IMG/VR virus record: IMGVR_UViG_3300025133_000027
Span: 112,255 to 176,254 of that record
Direction: 5' to 3' (one strand)
Source: a virus
Length of the DNA: 64,000 nucleotides
The position numbers were made by a program, and so were the translations under genes. Positions 1 through 7,648 of this stretch are shown here, piece after piece. The notes under the pieces are model-generated. The model was not told the DNA's origin, made no database searches, and was given only the letters and a program-made list of their open reading frames with translations. Positions within the stretch are counted from its first letter, which is position 1; each line of letters opens with the position of its first letter.

Positions 1-402
1 CCAGAAGCAGAAGAAACAGAAATGATGGGATCCGAAGAGATGGGTGGGGACGCCGCTCCCGCTGCTGAGGAAGAAAAGAGTCCTTTACTGGCAGCTCCTG
101 GTGAAGAAGCTCCAGCGAAAAGAGTTCCTGATGGATATACTACTACTTTAAGATCTAAAGGTAAGAATTATAAACCAGCTATTTCAGATCGAAGAAAAAG
201 TTCAGGCCCTCGTGAAAAGAATTATAGAGCTATGAGTGGTACGAAAACCTCTCTTCCAAGAGCAACAACTACAAAAAACTTTAGTAGAGTTCAGTATGGA
301 TTAATGGAGAGTAAAGATACTATTTATAGTAAGCTTTTGAAGCTAGAACAGCGTCAAGAGGATATTCTGGAGAATCATAAAGATGAAGATACGACACAAT
401 AA
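1..402 (+). CDS. C-terminal end of a larger protein, possibly the portal (gp20-like)
   Basis: The frame is open from the first base, so the start lies outside the window and only the last 133 residues are seen. They form an acidic Glu/Met/Gly-rich stretch followed by a basic, Ser/Thr-rich low-complexity tail and a short helical end. Position just ahead of the protease-scaffold-capsid block is where T4-type phages carry the portal gene, and acidic disordered portal tails are common in that group. No portal core motif is visible here, so the identity is inference from position only. Its last 20 bases overlap the start of the next gene. Confidence 0.45.
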   Translation, partial: PEAEETEMMGSEEMGGDAAPAAEEEKSPLLAAPGEEAPAKRVPDGYTTTLRSKGKNYKPAISDRRKSSGPREKNYRAMSGTKTSLPRATTTKNFSRVQYGLMESKDTIYSKLLKLEQRQEDILENHKDEDTTQ

Positions 403-1201
403 GAAAAGAAATACCGCTTTTCTTTACGAAGCTTTAATCAGAGAAATGGTCAAAGCTTCTATCAAGAACGATAAAAAACGAGCTAAGTTAATAAAAGATA
501 TTATTTTAGAATACTTTAATACAAACAGTATACTCGGTAAAGAGTTGCTAGCTTATAAGGCGATTAATGAAGCCAAAGGGATGCACCCTATCGATGCAGA
601 AAAAGTCATCCACGAGTGTAAGAGAGTTTTTGCCAATCTTGATCGTAAAGAATCATTTAATGTAAACAGCAATCTTATCTCTAAAATCAATAAAGAGCTA
701 GGCGCTAATGTTTATTCTAATCATGTTCCTAACTATAAATTTATTGCGTCGTTGAATCACATATTCAACGACTCAGCTTCAATCAGTTCAAAAGTATTGA
801 TGGAGCGAAGAATCTTGAAAAAGATGACTGGCGTAGTTGAAAAGAAAGAAACAAAGCAGAAAGCAGTAGATGAACTTGTAATTAAGTCTTACACAAAATC
901 ATATAATAAGAAATACAAGGCAATGCTTCCAGAGCAGAAAGAAATGGTAAAGTTTTTTATTAATGAGAGACTAGATACTATTGAGTTTAAAGTTTTTCTA
1001 AATGAACAACTGGACAAGATTAAAAAGACCGTTCGTGATGGTTTGAAACTAGAAGAAGTGAAAGCTGATTCTAATATGCTTGAGAACTCTATGAAGGTAT
1101 TGAATATCTTAGAGAGCTTCCGTGGGAAGCAAGAATATACAAAAGAAGACTTTTCAACAATAATGCATATGCAAGATCTAGCAAAGGAAATTACTAGCTA
1201 A
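383..1201 (+). CDS. conserved-looking hypothetical protein of the head module
   Basis: A 272-residue, Lys-rich, predicted mostly helical protein with no membrane segment or signal peptide. The N-terminus carries a run of basic residues (MKIRHNKKRNT). I do not recognise the family. It starts inside the end of the preceding gene and ends on the base that begins the next start codon, so translation is probably coupled. Location between the presumed portal and the prohead protease suggests a head assembly or packaging-related role, but this is position only. Confidence 0.7.
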   Translation: MKIRHNKKRNTAFLYEALIREMVKASIKNDKKRAKLIKDIILEYFNTNSILGKELLAYKAINEAKGMHPIDAEKVIHECKRVFANLDRKESFNVNSNLISKINKELGANVYSNHVPNYKFIASLNHIFNDSASISSKVLMERRILKKMTGVVEKKETKQKAVDELVIKSYTKSYNKKYKAMLPEQKEMVKFFINERLDTIEFKVFLNEQLDKIKKTVRDGLKLEEVKADSNMLENSMKVLNILESFRGKQEYTKEDFSTIMHMQDLAKEITS

Positions 1202-1779
1202 TGGCAATACAAGTAACCATAAACAAGAACGTAGTAGATGCCCTCGGAGGCCCAACTGAATCCGAGGCTCCTGATATTGTTGTTGATATTAAAGGTGCTT
1301 TTCTAAAGATTAAGCTCAATGCGAGAAAAACCCTAGACGGCAATATCATAATTTATGATCATAAGCACCTAGACATCATCATTATTCCTTTTAAGAATAA
1401 GATCCTTACCTTACCGAAGAAGAATAGAAGCACCGATTCATTCTATGTTCAGAAAAGATATTTTGATTTTTTAAAGAACAAAGGTGTTATTGTATATGAC
1501 TCGGTGAGAGGCGGTTCTGTATATGGCTCTCTTGAGGCGTTCTATCCAGTAAACAAACAAGTAGATGCTCTACAGGTTGTGTTGTTGGTAACAAAAAGAT
1601 TTTTAGAACAGGACAAGAATAAATATCAGACTTTTGATGAGTATCAAGAAGACGTTGACAACATGTTCTTAGAGCCAGAAGATGACGATTCGACAGAACT
1701 AGGTGAGGTTCCACACTCAGAAGAAAAAGGAACGATTGATCCAAACTTCAAGCCTTACGGCATCTTATATAGGATATGA
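1201..1779 (+). CDS. hypothetical protein of the head module
   Basis: A 192-residue protein rich in beta-type hydrophobic segments in its first 130 residues (pattern NIIIYDHKHLDIIIIPF) with an acidic C-terminal tail (EPEDDDSTELGE). No known motif was recognised. It begins with an ATG that overlaps the upstream stop by one base, the usual sign of coupled translation in this operon. Function unknown; the neighbours point to virion assembly. Confidence 0.7.
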   Translation: MAIQVTINKNVVDALGGPTESEAPDIVVDIKGAFLKIKLNARKTLDGNIIIYDHKHLDIIIIPFKNKILTLPKKNRSTDSFYVQKRYFDFLKNKGVIVYDSVRGGSVYGSLEAFYPVNKQVDALQVVLLVTKRFLEQDKNKYQTFDEYQEDVDNMFLEPEDDDSTELGEVPHSEEKGTIDPNFKPYGILYRI

Positions 1780-1782
1780 ATA

Positions 1783-1968
1783 ATGATAGGATTCAGTAAT
1801 AAAAAAGGTTTGGATTCTCCACCAAGCATGTGGGACGCTAATGCTAGTGCAAATGTAAAAATTGCTTCATTTCTTGTTAAAAACGATAGGCTTGAGGTTT
1901 TATATCGTGATGTTCTGACAGAACATCGTTTCATCTTTCAAGGCTACAAAGAGACAACCTTATACTAA
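1783..1968 (+). CDS. small hypothetical protein
   Basis: A 61-residue protein starting 4 bp after the previous stop. It contains one amphipathic segment in the middle (VKIASFLVKNDRLEVLY) and no cysteine or obvious motif. Tight packing on both sides is the main support for it being a real gene. Confidence 0.55.
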   Translation: MIGFSNKKGLDSPPSMWDANASANVKIASFLVKNDRLEVLYRDVLTEHRFIFQGYKETTLY

Positions 1969-1989
1969 ACTACTGATCCGATCAGTAGT
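1969..1989. promoter_or_regulatory. perfect 10-bp inverted repeat just before a start codon
   Basis: ACTACTGATC and its reverse complement GATCAGTAGT are separated by one base, filling the gap between two genes. As RNA it would fold into an 8-bp stem with a 5-base loop ending 5 bases before the ATG at 1995. That gene shows no clear purine-rich ribosome binding site, so the fold may regulate or limit its translation. DNA operator function is equally possible. Confidence 0.5.
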
Positions 1990-1994
1990 AAGAT

Positions 1995-2282
1995 ATGTTT
2001 ATGATTGAATTTATATTATTTACCTTTGGCCTAACACAAATATTATTATACGGCTCTATTTTTGATAGAATTCGTCCTGATTGGAATCTGTTTAAGTGTC
2101 CTCTTTGTATGGGATTTCATACCGGATGGTTCGGATATTTATTTTTATACACTATTAGTATATTCCCTATATTGTCATTACCACATTTATTTGTCTATGC
2201 TTTCATAAGTGCTGGTATTAATTATGTATTGGATAGAGTGTTTGACGATGATGGAATAAAAATAGATTTAAGCAAACAATAA
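1995..2282 (+). CDS. small membrane protein, DUF1360-like
   Basis: A 95-residue protein with two or three hydrophobic segments (about residues 3-20, 46-62 and 64-80). Between the first and second lies CPLCMGFHTGW, the Cys-x2-Cys-x-Gly-Phe pattern with a following aromatic that I associate with the DUF1360 family of small integral membrane proteins, whose role is unknown. The protein likely sits in the host inner membrane. Upstream is a perfect palindrome instead of a clear ribosome binding site, and ATGs at 1995 and 2001 are both possible starts. Confidence 0.65.
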   Translation: MFMIEFILFTFGLTQILLYGSIFDRIRPDWNLFKCPLCMGFHTGWFGYLFLYTISIFPILSLPHLFVYAFISAGINYVLDRVFDDDGIKIDLSKQ

Positions 2283-2283
2283 A

Positions 2284-2292
2284 CTATTTATA
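2284..2292 (+). promoter_or_regulatory. putative late promoter motif
   Basis: AACTATTTATA, one of about ten near-identical intergenic copies placed just upstream of virion-type genes in this window. Here it precedes the group 2303-3950 that holds the prohead protease. Promoter function is inferred from recurrence and placement. Confidence 0.55.
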
Positions 2293-2302
2293 AGGAAGAA
2301 CA

Positions 2303-2428
2303 ATGAATAATCATGTAGAGATAAAATGGTTCCTTCAACCACCAAGGCTTTGTAAAAAAGGTTGTTATATCGTGCGGGTAACGCCCGCTGGAGAAGTGAA
2401 TGTCCAAAATCAAACTAAAAGTCTCTGA
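2303..2428 (+). CDS. possible 41-residue protein
   Basis: An ATG preceded by AAGGAAGAA opens a 41-residue frame containing two cysteines (LCKKGC). It overlaps the following gene by 29 bp, which is more than usual for this genome. If the adjacent late motif fires about 6 bases downstream, part of the ribosome binding site would be lost, so this could be a leader region and not a gene. Confidence 0.35.
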   Translation: MNNHVEIKWFLQPPRLCKKGCYIVRVTPAGEVNVQNQTKSL

Positions 2429-2612
2429 CCTAAGAAGGTTGATCAAAGAAGAGACAGAGAACCTTCATGCGGAAATCCGCAATAACAAAGAAGCCTTACT
2501 TGAGTCGCTTGGCGAATTTGAACAAATCGAAACCCAAGAACTTCTTAGCGAGGCTATCAAGATCATGAGCAACGAGCAGGTTGCTATCTTACTAGGGATG
2601 TCAGATGAGTAA
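2400..2612 (+). CDS. small helical hypothetical protein
   Basis: A 70-residue, charged, probably all-helical protein starting KIKLKVSDLRRLIKEE. GGAG lies shortly before the start. Its stop overlaps the start of the protease gene, so both are likely translated together. The position directly before gp21 recalls T4 gp67/gp68, small core proteins coded near gp21, but no sequence relation can be claimed. Confidence 0.6.
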   Translation: MSKIKLKVSDLRRLIKEETENLHAEIRNNKEALLESLGEFEQIETQELLSEAIKIMSNEQVAILLGMSDE

Positions 2613-3210
2613 TAAATATGTTCTTACAGAGTATCGAGTGTTCGATAATAGCCACCCAGAACTATTAACCGAAGCTGAAAAGCTTGAAATGGCTAATGGT
2701 TCCGTTATGTATCTCACTGGTGTTATGCAGAGAGCAGACGCTGAGAATGGAAATGGAAGAGTCTACCCGATGGAGATTCTTGAGCGTGAAGTTGAGAACT
2801 ATAAGAAACTCGTAAAAGAGCATCGCTCATATGGTGAATTAGATCACCCTGATAGTCCTATTGTAGAACTACAAAAAGCTTCTCACTTCGTAACTCACAT
2901 TGAGATGAAAGGTAAAGAAGTCATTGGCAAGATTAAGTTGATGGATACCGATACAGGCAGGAACGCTCAAGGTATTGTAAGAAGTGGCGGAATGCTTTCG
3001 ATTTCATCACGAGGACTTGGCTCTACAACTCAGAAGAATGGTAAGACTTATGTTCAAGATGATTACCAATTAGTATGTTTTGATCTTGTCTCAGAGCCTT
3101 CAACGGCTGGTGCTTACATGCTTAAGGAAGGAAAAGTTCCTTCAATAGATAATAAAGGGGACCGAATCAATAGAGCCCTAAACAACGTATTGCGTTCATG
3201 GAATAAATAA
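2605..3210 (+). CDS. 21: prohead core protein protease, T4 gp21-like
   Basis: A 201-residue serine protease that in T4-type phages sits in the prohead core, cuts scaffold and capsid proteins after (Leu/Ile)-x-Glu, and destroys itself during maturation. Family marks are visible: an N-terminal strand block with GVMQRADAENGNGR and YPMEIL, the His motif GELDHPD at about residue 76, and the Ser motif SISSRGLG at about residue 135, followed by DYQLVCFDLVSEPS. Length is close to T4 gp21 (212). It lies directly ahead of further head genes and of scaffold and capsid. Consensus cleavage sites occur in the capsid protein of this phage. Confidence 0.92.
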   Translation: MSNKYVLTEYRVFDNSHPELLTEAEKLEMANGSVMYLTGVMQRADAENGNGRVYPMEILEREVENYKKLVKEHRSYGELDHPDSPIVELQKASHFVTHIEMKGKEVIGKIKLMDTDTGRNAQGIVRSGGMLSISSRGLGSTTQKNGKTYVQDDYQLVCFDLVSEPSTAGAYMLKEGKVPSIDNKGDRINRALNNVLRSWNK

Positions 3211-3707
3211 TGACCAGTAAGAGAGCTAAAATGAAGATGATGATGAAGCCGATTATCAAGGAATTGATTGCAGAGCTTCTATTTGAAGAAGGTGTCCTAT
3301 CTTCTATTATTAGAGAAGTCGCTATTGCTTCTGGTCCAGTTCTCACAGAATCAAGAAGCGCTCCTCAACGAAGAGCCAAGGAGCTTCCAGAAGGTGCACA
3401 GGCTAGAGAATCTAGAGAAGCCAGTGAGGCTATGATTCGTAAGATTAGAAACGAAGGCTCAAGAGAAGTAACTTCCTCAAGAGCACGAGACCAGTTTGAA
3501 AAATCAGGTATGGGAAGTTTCTTTGAGGGCACTGCACCTCTCAAAACAAAGGGTGTTGTCAATGAAGGACGAAGTGGCGGCGGTGGCTTAACTGCTCCAA
3601 GCCCACTCGCAGGCATAGACCCTGATGACGAAGGTGTCAACATCGACGCGCTTGACAAACTACTCGGAAATAAATGGGGTGAAATCGCTAAAAGGTTGGA
3701 GGACTAA
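3210..3707 (+). CDS. hypothetical head-module protein
   Basis: A 165-residue protein with a basic Met/Lys-rich N-terminus (KMKMMMK), a helical segment to about residue 45, then a long Arg/Glu/Ser-rich region of low complexity and a Gly-rich linker before an acidic end. It overlaps the protease stop by one base. Composition and position between protease and scaffold suggest an internal prohead component; I recognise no family. Confidence 0.65.
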   Translation: MTSKRAKMKMMMKPIIKELIAELLFEEGVLSSIIREVAIASGPVLTESRSAPQRRAKELPEGAQARESREASEAMIRKIRNEGSREVTSSRARDQFEKSGMGSFFEGTAPLKTKGVVNEGRSGGGGLTAPSPLAGIDPDDEGVNIDALDKLLGNKWGEIAKRLED

Positions 3708-3950
3708 TTGAGTAACGAAAGAAAAACACATAAAAAAGCACCTGTTAACGTTGAGGTTATCAATCATGGACGTGACAGTTTTAAGGTGATCCGAAGATTT
3801 ATGAAGAAAGTCAAGAATGAAGGACTGATGCAAGAGCTAAGAGATCGTAGATATTATGAAAAACCATCAGAAAAAAGACGTAAGCGCAAATTAAGAAGGA
3901 TTAAAGTTCTTAAAAAATTAAGAAAGGAGACAGAAAAAAATGCCGGATAG
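3708..3950 (+). CDS. small very basic protein
   Basis: An 80-residue protein, roughly one third Lys and Arg, with C-terminal clusters such as KRRKRKLRRIKVLKK. The start is TTG immediately after the preceding stop; GGTTGGAGG upstream serves as ribosome binding site. Such charge suggests nucleic acid binding, perhaps an internal head or packaging-related protein. The end overlaps the next gene by 11 bp. Confidence 0.6.
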   Translation: MSNERKTHKKAPVNVEVINHGRDSFKVIRRFMKKVKNEGLMQELRDRRYYEKPSEKRRKRKLRRIKVLKKLRKETEKNAG

Positions 3951-4353
3951 CAATATACAAGTAAGAGTTGGTCTTGGAAATGTTGGTTCTTACCAAGTTA
4001 GTGGAGTTCCGTTTGCTTCAAGCTCAATCGCCTGTGCGATAAATTCTTCAGCACCAACACAAGTTTCATTTCCAAATGTAACTAAAGAAATTATAATTAA
4101 AAACACCAGTGGAGTAAGTGTAGATTTGCGTGTCGGGTTTAGTGAAAATGGAGTATTTGACGCTCTTGGCGAGAAGTATTTCTTTACTCTTGCAAATGGA
4201 GAATCTTACAGCTCTTCAGTAAGATGCACAAGTGTATTCTTATTATCAGACAGTGGAACTATCCCAGCATCAGCTAGTGTAATAGCCGCTTTAACCGGAA
4301 TCCCTGCGAGTAGACTACCTGAAAACTGGTCAGGCTCAGTTGGAATTGGATAG
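3940..4353 (+). CDS. probable virion surface or decoration-type protein
   Basis: A 137-residue protein rich in Ser, Val, Thr and Gly with alternating hydrophobic residues, suggesting a beta-sandwich (for example EIIIKNTSGVSVDLRVGFSENG). No Cys pair, membrane segment or catalytic motif is seen. It lies between protease and scaffold genes, before a late promoter motif. By composition it could be a capsid decoration or fibre-like protein, but no family was recognised. Confidence 0.6.
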   Translation: MPDSNIQVRVGLGNVGSYQVSGVPFASSSIACAINSSAPTQVSFPNVTKEIIIKNTSGVSVDLRVGFSENGVFDALGEKYFFTLANGESYSSSVRCTSVFLLSDSGTIPASASVIAALTGIPASRLPENWSGSVGIG

Positions 4354-4379
4354 TTCTGTGGAATTAAAGATTTTGTTAA

Positions 4380-4388
4380 CTATTTATA
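4380..4388 (+). promoter_or_regulatory. putative late promoter motif
   Basis: AACTATTTATAAT lies 26 bp before the scaffold gene start and matches the recurrent upstream motif of virion genes in this window. A clear AAGGAG ribosome binding site follows. Confidence 0.6.
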
Positions 4389-4413
4389 ATAGTTATTTAA
4401 GGAGAAAATATTA

Positions 4414-5685
4414 ATGTCTTCAATGTTAGGCCAAGCGATAATAGATGTAGAAGAACTAAAAAGAATTGCCAAAGAAAAGGCAGAGCAAGATATTATCGAG
4501 CAATATTCTTCTAAAGTAAAAAATGTTATGGAGGAGCTTCTTCAGAAGAGTCTTCTTAACGAAGATGAAACCCCTTTCGAGGATGAAGACCTAGGCGGCA
4601 TGGACGATATGGGCGGCATGGACGATATGGGTGGCATGGACGATATGGGTGGAGAAGCTGGTGGTGATGCTGGCGGGCCTATCGAGTTTGGCGACGGTGG
4701 CGACGGTGAAGTCGGTGGAAAAGAAATTGGTGCTAGTGATGATGGTGATAGCACGCCTTCACTTCCACTTGCTGCTCTTGACGGCGAAACAATCGGAAGC
4801 ACAACTTTTCCTAGCGAAGATGAGATGATTGAGATTGACTTAGATAACATTGGAGAAGAAGAGTTCGGAACCTCCGAGAATGAATTTGGTCAAAAAAGCC
4901 CATGGGGACATGATAATGATGACTCTGGTGAAGGCGAGAACGGCGGAAGCTTCCTGAATGAAAGCGCTGATGGCGTAACCGAAGACAGGATATTTGATCC
5001 AAACAAAGAAGAAGACAAAGAAGAAGACAAAGAAGAAGTCCAAGAAGAAGGCGTTGAAGTAGATTACCAAAATGTAAAAACTCCACATGCTCCCTTCGGC
5101 TCCAACAATGAAGAAGACGAGATTAACTTAATGCTCTCACAACTATGTGATGAAGCAGAAGAGTTGGAAAGCAAGAACAAAACAATCAAAAAAGAAAGTC
5201 GTGCTAAGAGTCAAAAGCTCGCAGAAACTATGAAAACTAACGATAATCTTAGGAAAGATATTAAAAAACTAGTTGAAGCTATGAAAATGGTAAACAAGGA
5301 ACTAGTTACTATAACGAACAATTATGAAAAAAGCAATAAAACTGTAAAGTCACTTAAAGCTAATTTCAATATGTTACAATCAGAGAGCAAGAAATTGTTC
5401 TTTAAAAACCAAGTTCTAGAAGATAGGACCTTGAATGCAAGACAGCGAAAGCAGATTGTCGAGGCTATTGAAAGAGCGAAGTCAGGTGAAGAAGCGAAAA
5501 TCGTTTACGAAACGCTTCAAAGCACAGTGGAAGGAAGACGAGTACGCTCCGAACCGAAATCACTTAGCGAGGCCATGGATAAGAGAGCTTCACCATTGTT
5601 GTCAATTAAATCTAGACAACGACCTCTAGAGCCGCCAAAGACAAACCATCGTATTACTCGATGGAAAGAATTAGCGGGTATCTAA
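4414..5685 (+). CDS. 22: prohead core scaffolding protein, T4 gp22-like
   Basis: A 423-residue, strongly acidic protein directly upstream of the capsid gene, the fixed place of the T4 core scaffold. After a helical N-terminus come three tandem GGMDDM units (about residues 61-78), a long acidic Gly/Glu/Asp region, then a coiled-coil segment (about 230-335) and a basic C-terminal part ending near RITRWKELAGI. T4 gp22 is only 269 residues, so the acidic middle is an enlargement. In the family, gp22 fills the prohead and is degraded by gp21. Sequence similarity cannot be tested here; the call rests on position, charge and coiled coil. Confidence 0.8.
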   Translation: MSSMLGQAIIDVEELKRIAKEKAEQDIIEQYSSKVKNVMEELLQKSLLNEDETPFEDEDLGGMDDMGGMDDMGGMDDMGGEAGGDAGGPIEFGDGGDGEVGGKEIGASDDGDSTPSLPLAALDGETIGSTTFPSEDEMIEIDLDNIGEEEFGTSENEFGQKSPWGHDNDDSGEGENGGSFLNESADGVTEDRIFDPNKEEDKEEDKEEVQEEGVEVDYQNVKTPHAPFGSNNEEDEINLMLSQLCDEAEELESKNKTIKKESRAKSQKLAETMKTNDNLRKDIKKLVEAMKMVNKELVTITNNYEKSNKTVKSLKANFNMLQSESKKLFFKNQVLEDRTLNARQRKQIVEAIERAKSGEEAKIVYETLQSTVEGRRVRSEPKSLSEAMDKRASPLLSIKSRQRPLEPPKTNHRITRWKELAGI

Positions 5686-5714
5686 CTAACCAACTTTAAG
5701 GAGTTAAATTTATT

Positions 5715-7550
5715 ATGAGTACAATCGTAGAAGCATTAACTCGTGATGTTGTACATACAGACCGTAAGGCAGAAGGCGCAGCTCTCATCAAGAAATGGGA
5801 GAAAGTCGGCTTGCTAGAAGGTCTTTCAACAGAGCGAAGCAAAATTAACATGTCGGTTCTATTAGAGAACCAAGCTAAGGAACTTCTTCGTGAAGCTTCC
5901 TCAATGAGTGCCGGTGACGTAGAAGGTTTCGCATCAGTTGCGTTCCCAATCGTCCGTAGGGTATTCGGTGGTCTTATTGCAAACGAGCTAGTCTCGGTTC
6001 AACCAATGAGTCTTCCATCTGGTCTTATCTTCTTCCTAGACTTTGTCTACAGTGGTAACACACCTGAGAAACTACACAACGGCGCAGTTGCCGGTGCATC
6101 ACTATTCGGTGGTGGCGTAGTTGGTAAGGGAATCACTGGTGGTGTTGACCTTTCAGGTGATAACGCTGAGACTTCTTTTTATGGCCTTAACAACGGCTTT
6201 TCAACTGCTACAGGTAGTATTAATGCGGGTGAAGCAGACACTAACGTCCAGAATGTCGCTCTCCTTGGAACAGAGACTCTTGTTAGCGATCTATCAGCTC
6301 TTGACAAGAAAGTTCTTCGTTATGATCCTGATGTTCTAGGTTCAACACCAAGCGATATTATCGCTGCTGTAGTTGTTACCCTATCTACTGCTGAGATGGC
6401 TCAGATTGATGGTAGCAACTTAGTTACTATCGACCTAGTATCTTCAAGTACAACATCCGACGTTCGTGTTCCTGTTGACGGAGCTCTTGGAGCTACTGAG
6501 ACTAAGGTTATTCGTAGATTAACTCACAAGGGTGCCTGGGATGCTACAGCAACTACACTTTCAGATGAAGATACGAAGATTACTTTTTATCTACAATCCA
6601 CTACTGCTGGTGGATTGGTTGCTGCTAATGTTGCTGGCAACCCTGGCTTAGGCAATACACTTAAGTTCTCACGTAAGGATTCGTGGGGTCAGGGTAACTC
6701 AGTAGGTTCAGTTCTAGCCGAACTTCTAGTCCAAGAAGGGGCGGGTTCTAGTTCGGTAGCTGGTGATGAAAAAGATGGTCACAACCGTACCATCTCAGAA
6801 ATCGACATTAAGCTTGACTCTATCTCGGTAGACGTTAAGACTAAGAAGTTGAAGGCTAAGTGGACTCCTGAGCTTGCTCAAGACATCAACGCTTACCACA
6901 ACATCGATGCTGAAGTTGAGCTAACTGGTATTCTTTCAGAGCACGTTGCTCTTGAAATCGACCAAGAAATCCTTAACGAGCTCGTTTCCGGTGGAACTGG
7001 CGGAACTCTTTACTGGAGTCGTCACGCTGGTAACTTCTTGAACCGTGAAACTGGTGCATCTGTTGTATCAGCTACTGCACCACCTGACTTCACAGGTAAC
7101 GTGTCAGAATGGTACGAGACTCTTATTGAGACAATCAATGATGTGTCTGCACGTATCCACAGAAAGACACTTCGCGGTGGAGCTAACTTCCTAGTAACCT
7201 CACCTGAAATTGCTAACATTCTTGAGTTCACTAGTGGATTCAGAGCAACTGTAAACATGGAAGACCTCAAGGGTGGCTCCGTTGGTGCAGAGAAGGTTGG
7301 TTCACTTTCACGCAAGTGGGATGTGTATGTTGACCCTTACTTCTACCGTAACGTAATTCTGGTAGGACGTAAAGGCAAGTCATTCCTAGAGTCTGGCTTT
7401 GTATACGCACCTTACGTGCCACTACAGACTACACCTACTATCTTCGGAACAGAGGACTTCGTACCACGCAAGGGTATGATGACTCGTTACGCCAAGAAGA
7501 TGGTTCGTCCTGACATGTATGGCCTTGTTGTAGTGCAAGACTTAGTATAA
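5715..7550 (+). CDS. 23: major capsid protein, T4 gp23-like
   Basis: A 611-residue capsid protein with the HK97-type fold expected for gp23 (T4: 521). The family signature AFPIVRRVF, IANELVSVQPMS and PSGLIF spans residues 76-106. A prohead protease site LRE|A falls at residues 58-61, matching the processing of T4 gp23 after residue 65, so the mature shell protein probably starts at Ala61. Further family-like blocks are ELAQDINAYHNIDAEVELTGIL cut short here as ELAQDINAYHNID near residue 390, and MYGLVVVQDLV at the end. A strong ribosome binding site (AAGGAG) and a downstream terminator mark it as a highly expressed gene. Confidence 0.95.
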   Translation: MSTIVEALTRDVVHTDRKAEGAALIKKWEKVGLLEGLSTERSKINMSVLLENQAKELLREASSMSAGDVEGFASVAFPIVRRVFGGLIANELVSVQPMSLPSGLIFFLDFVYSGNTPEKLHNGAVAGASLFGGGVVGKGITGGVDLSGDNAETSFYGLNNGFSTATGSINAGEADTNVQNVALLGTETLVSDLSALDKKVLRYDPDVLGSTPSDIIAAVVVTLSTAEMAQIDGSNLVTIDLVSSSTTSDVRVPVDGALGATETKVIRRLTHKGAWDATATTLSDEDTKITFYLQSTTAGGLVAANVAGNPGLGNTLKFSRKDSWGQGNSVGSVLAELLVQEGAGSSSVAGDEKDGHNRTISEIDIKLDSISVDVKTKKLKAKWTPELAQDINAYHNIDAEVELTGILSEHVALEIDQEILNELVSGGTGGTLYWSRHAGNFLNRETGASVVSATAPPDFTGNVSEWYETLIETINDVSARIHRKTLRGGANFLVTSPEIANILEFTSGFRATVNMEDLKGGSVGAEKVGSLSRKWDVYVDPYFYRNVILVGRKGKSFLESGFVYAPYVPLQTTPTIFGTEDFVPRKGMMTRYAKKMVRPDMYGLVVVQDLV

Positions 7551-7570
7551 TCTAAGATAAACTAACAGAA

Positions 7571-7601
7571 AAGCCCCTTGGAGAAATCCAAGGGGCTTTT
7601 C
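7571..7601 (+). terminator. rho-independent terminator after the capsid gene
   Basis: AAGCCCCTTGG and CCAAGGGGCTT form an 11-bp stem around the loop AGAAAT, followed by TTTTC. It lies 20 bp past the capsid stop and closes the protease-scaffold-capsid unit; a late promoter motif follows at 7624. Confidence 0.9.
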
Positions 7602-7623
7602 TTGTATTAGGGCTCCTAGCAAA

Positions 7624-7632
7624 CTATTTATA
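7624..7632 (+). promoter_or_regulatory. putative late promoter motif
   Basis: AAACTATTTATATC starts a new transcript between the capsid terminator and the 783-residue gene at 7649. It matches the recurrent late motif exactly. Confidence 0.6.
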
Positions 7633-7648
7633 TCACTAGAGGACTTCA

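Noticed and set aside
4594-4650. Short tandem DNA repeats as a repeat array or CRISPR
   Set aside because: They are in-frame codon repeats (GGMDDM) of the scaffold gene with no spacers. The same applies to 47036-47163. No CRISPR array is present in the window.
4631-4828. Plus-strand frame inside the scaffold gene
   Set aside because: It is a shadow of the repeat-rich scaffold sequence in another frame with no start signals.
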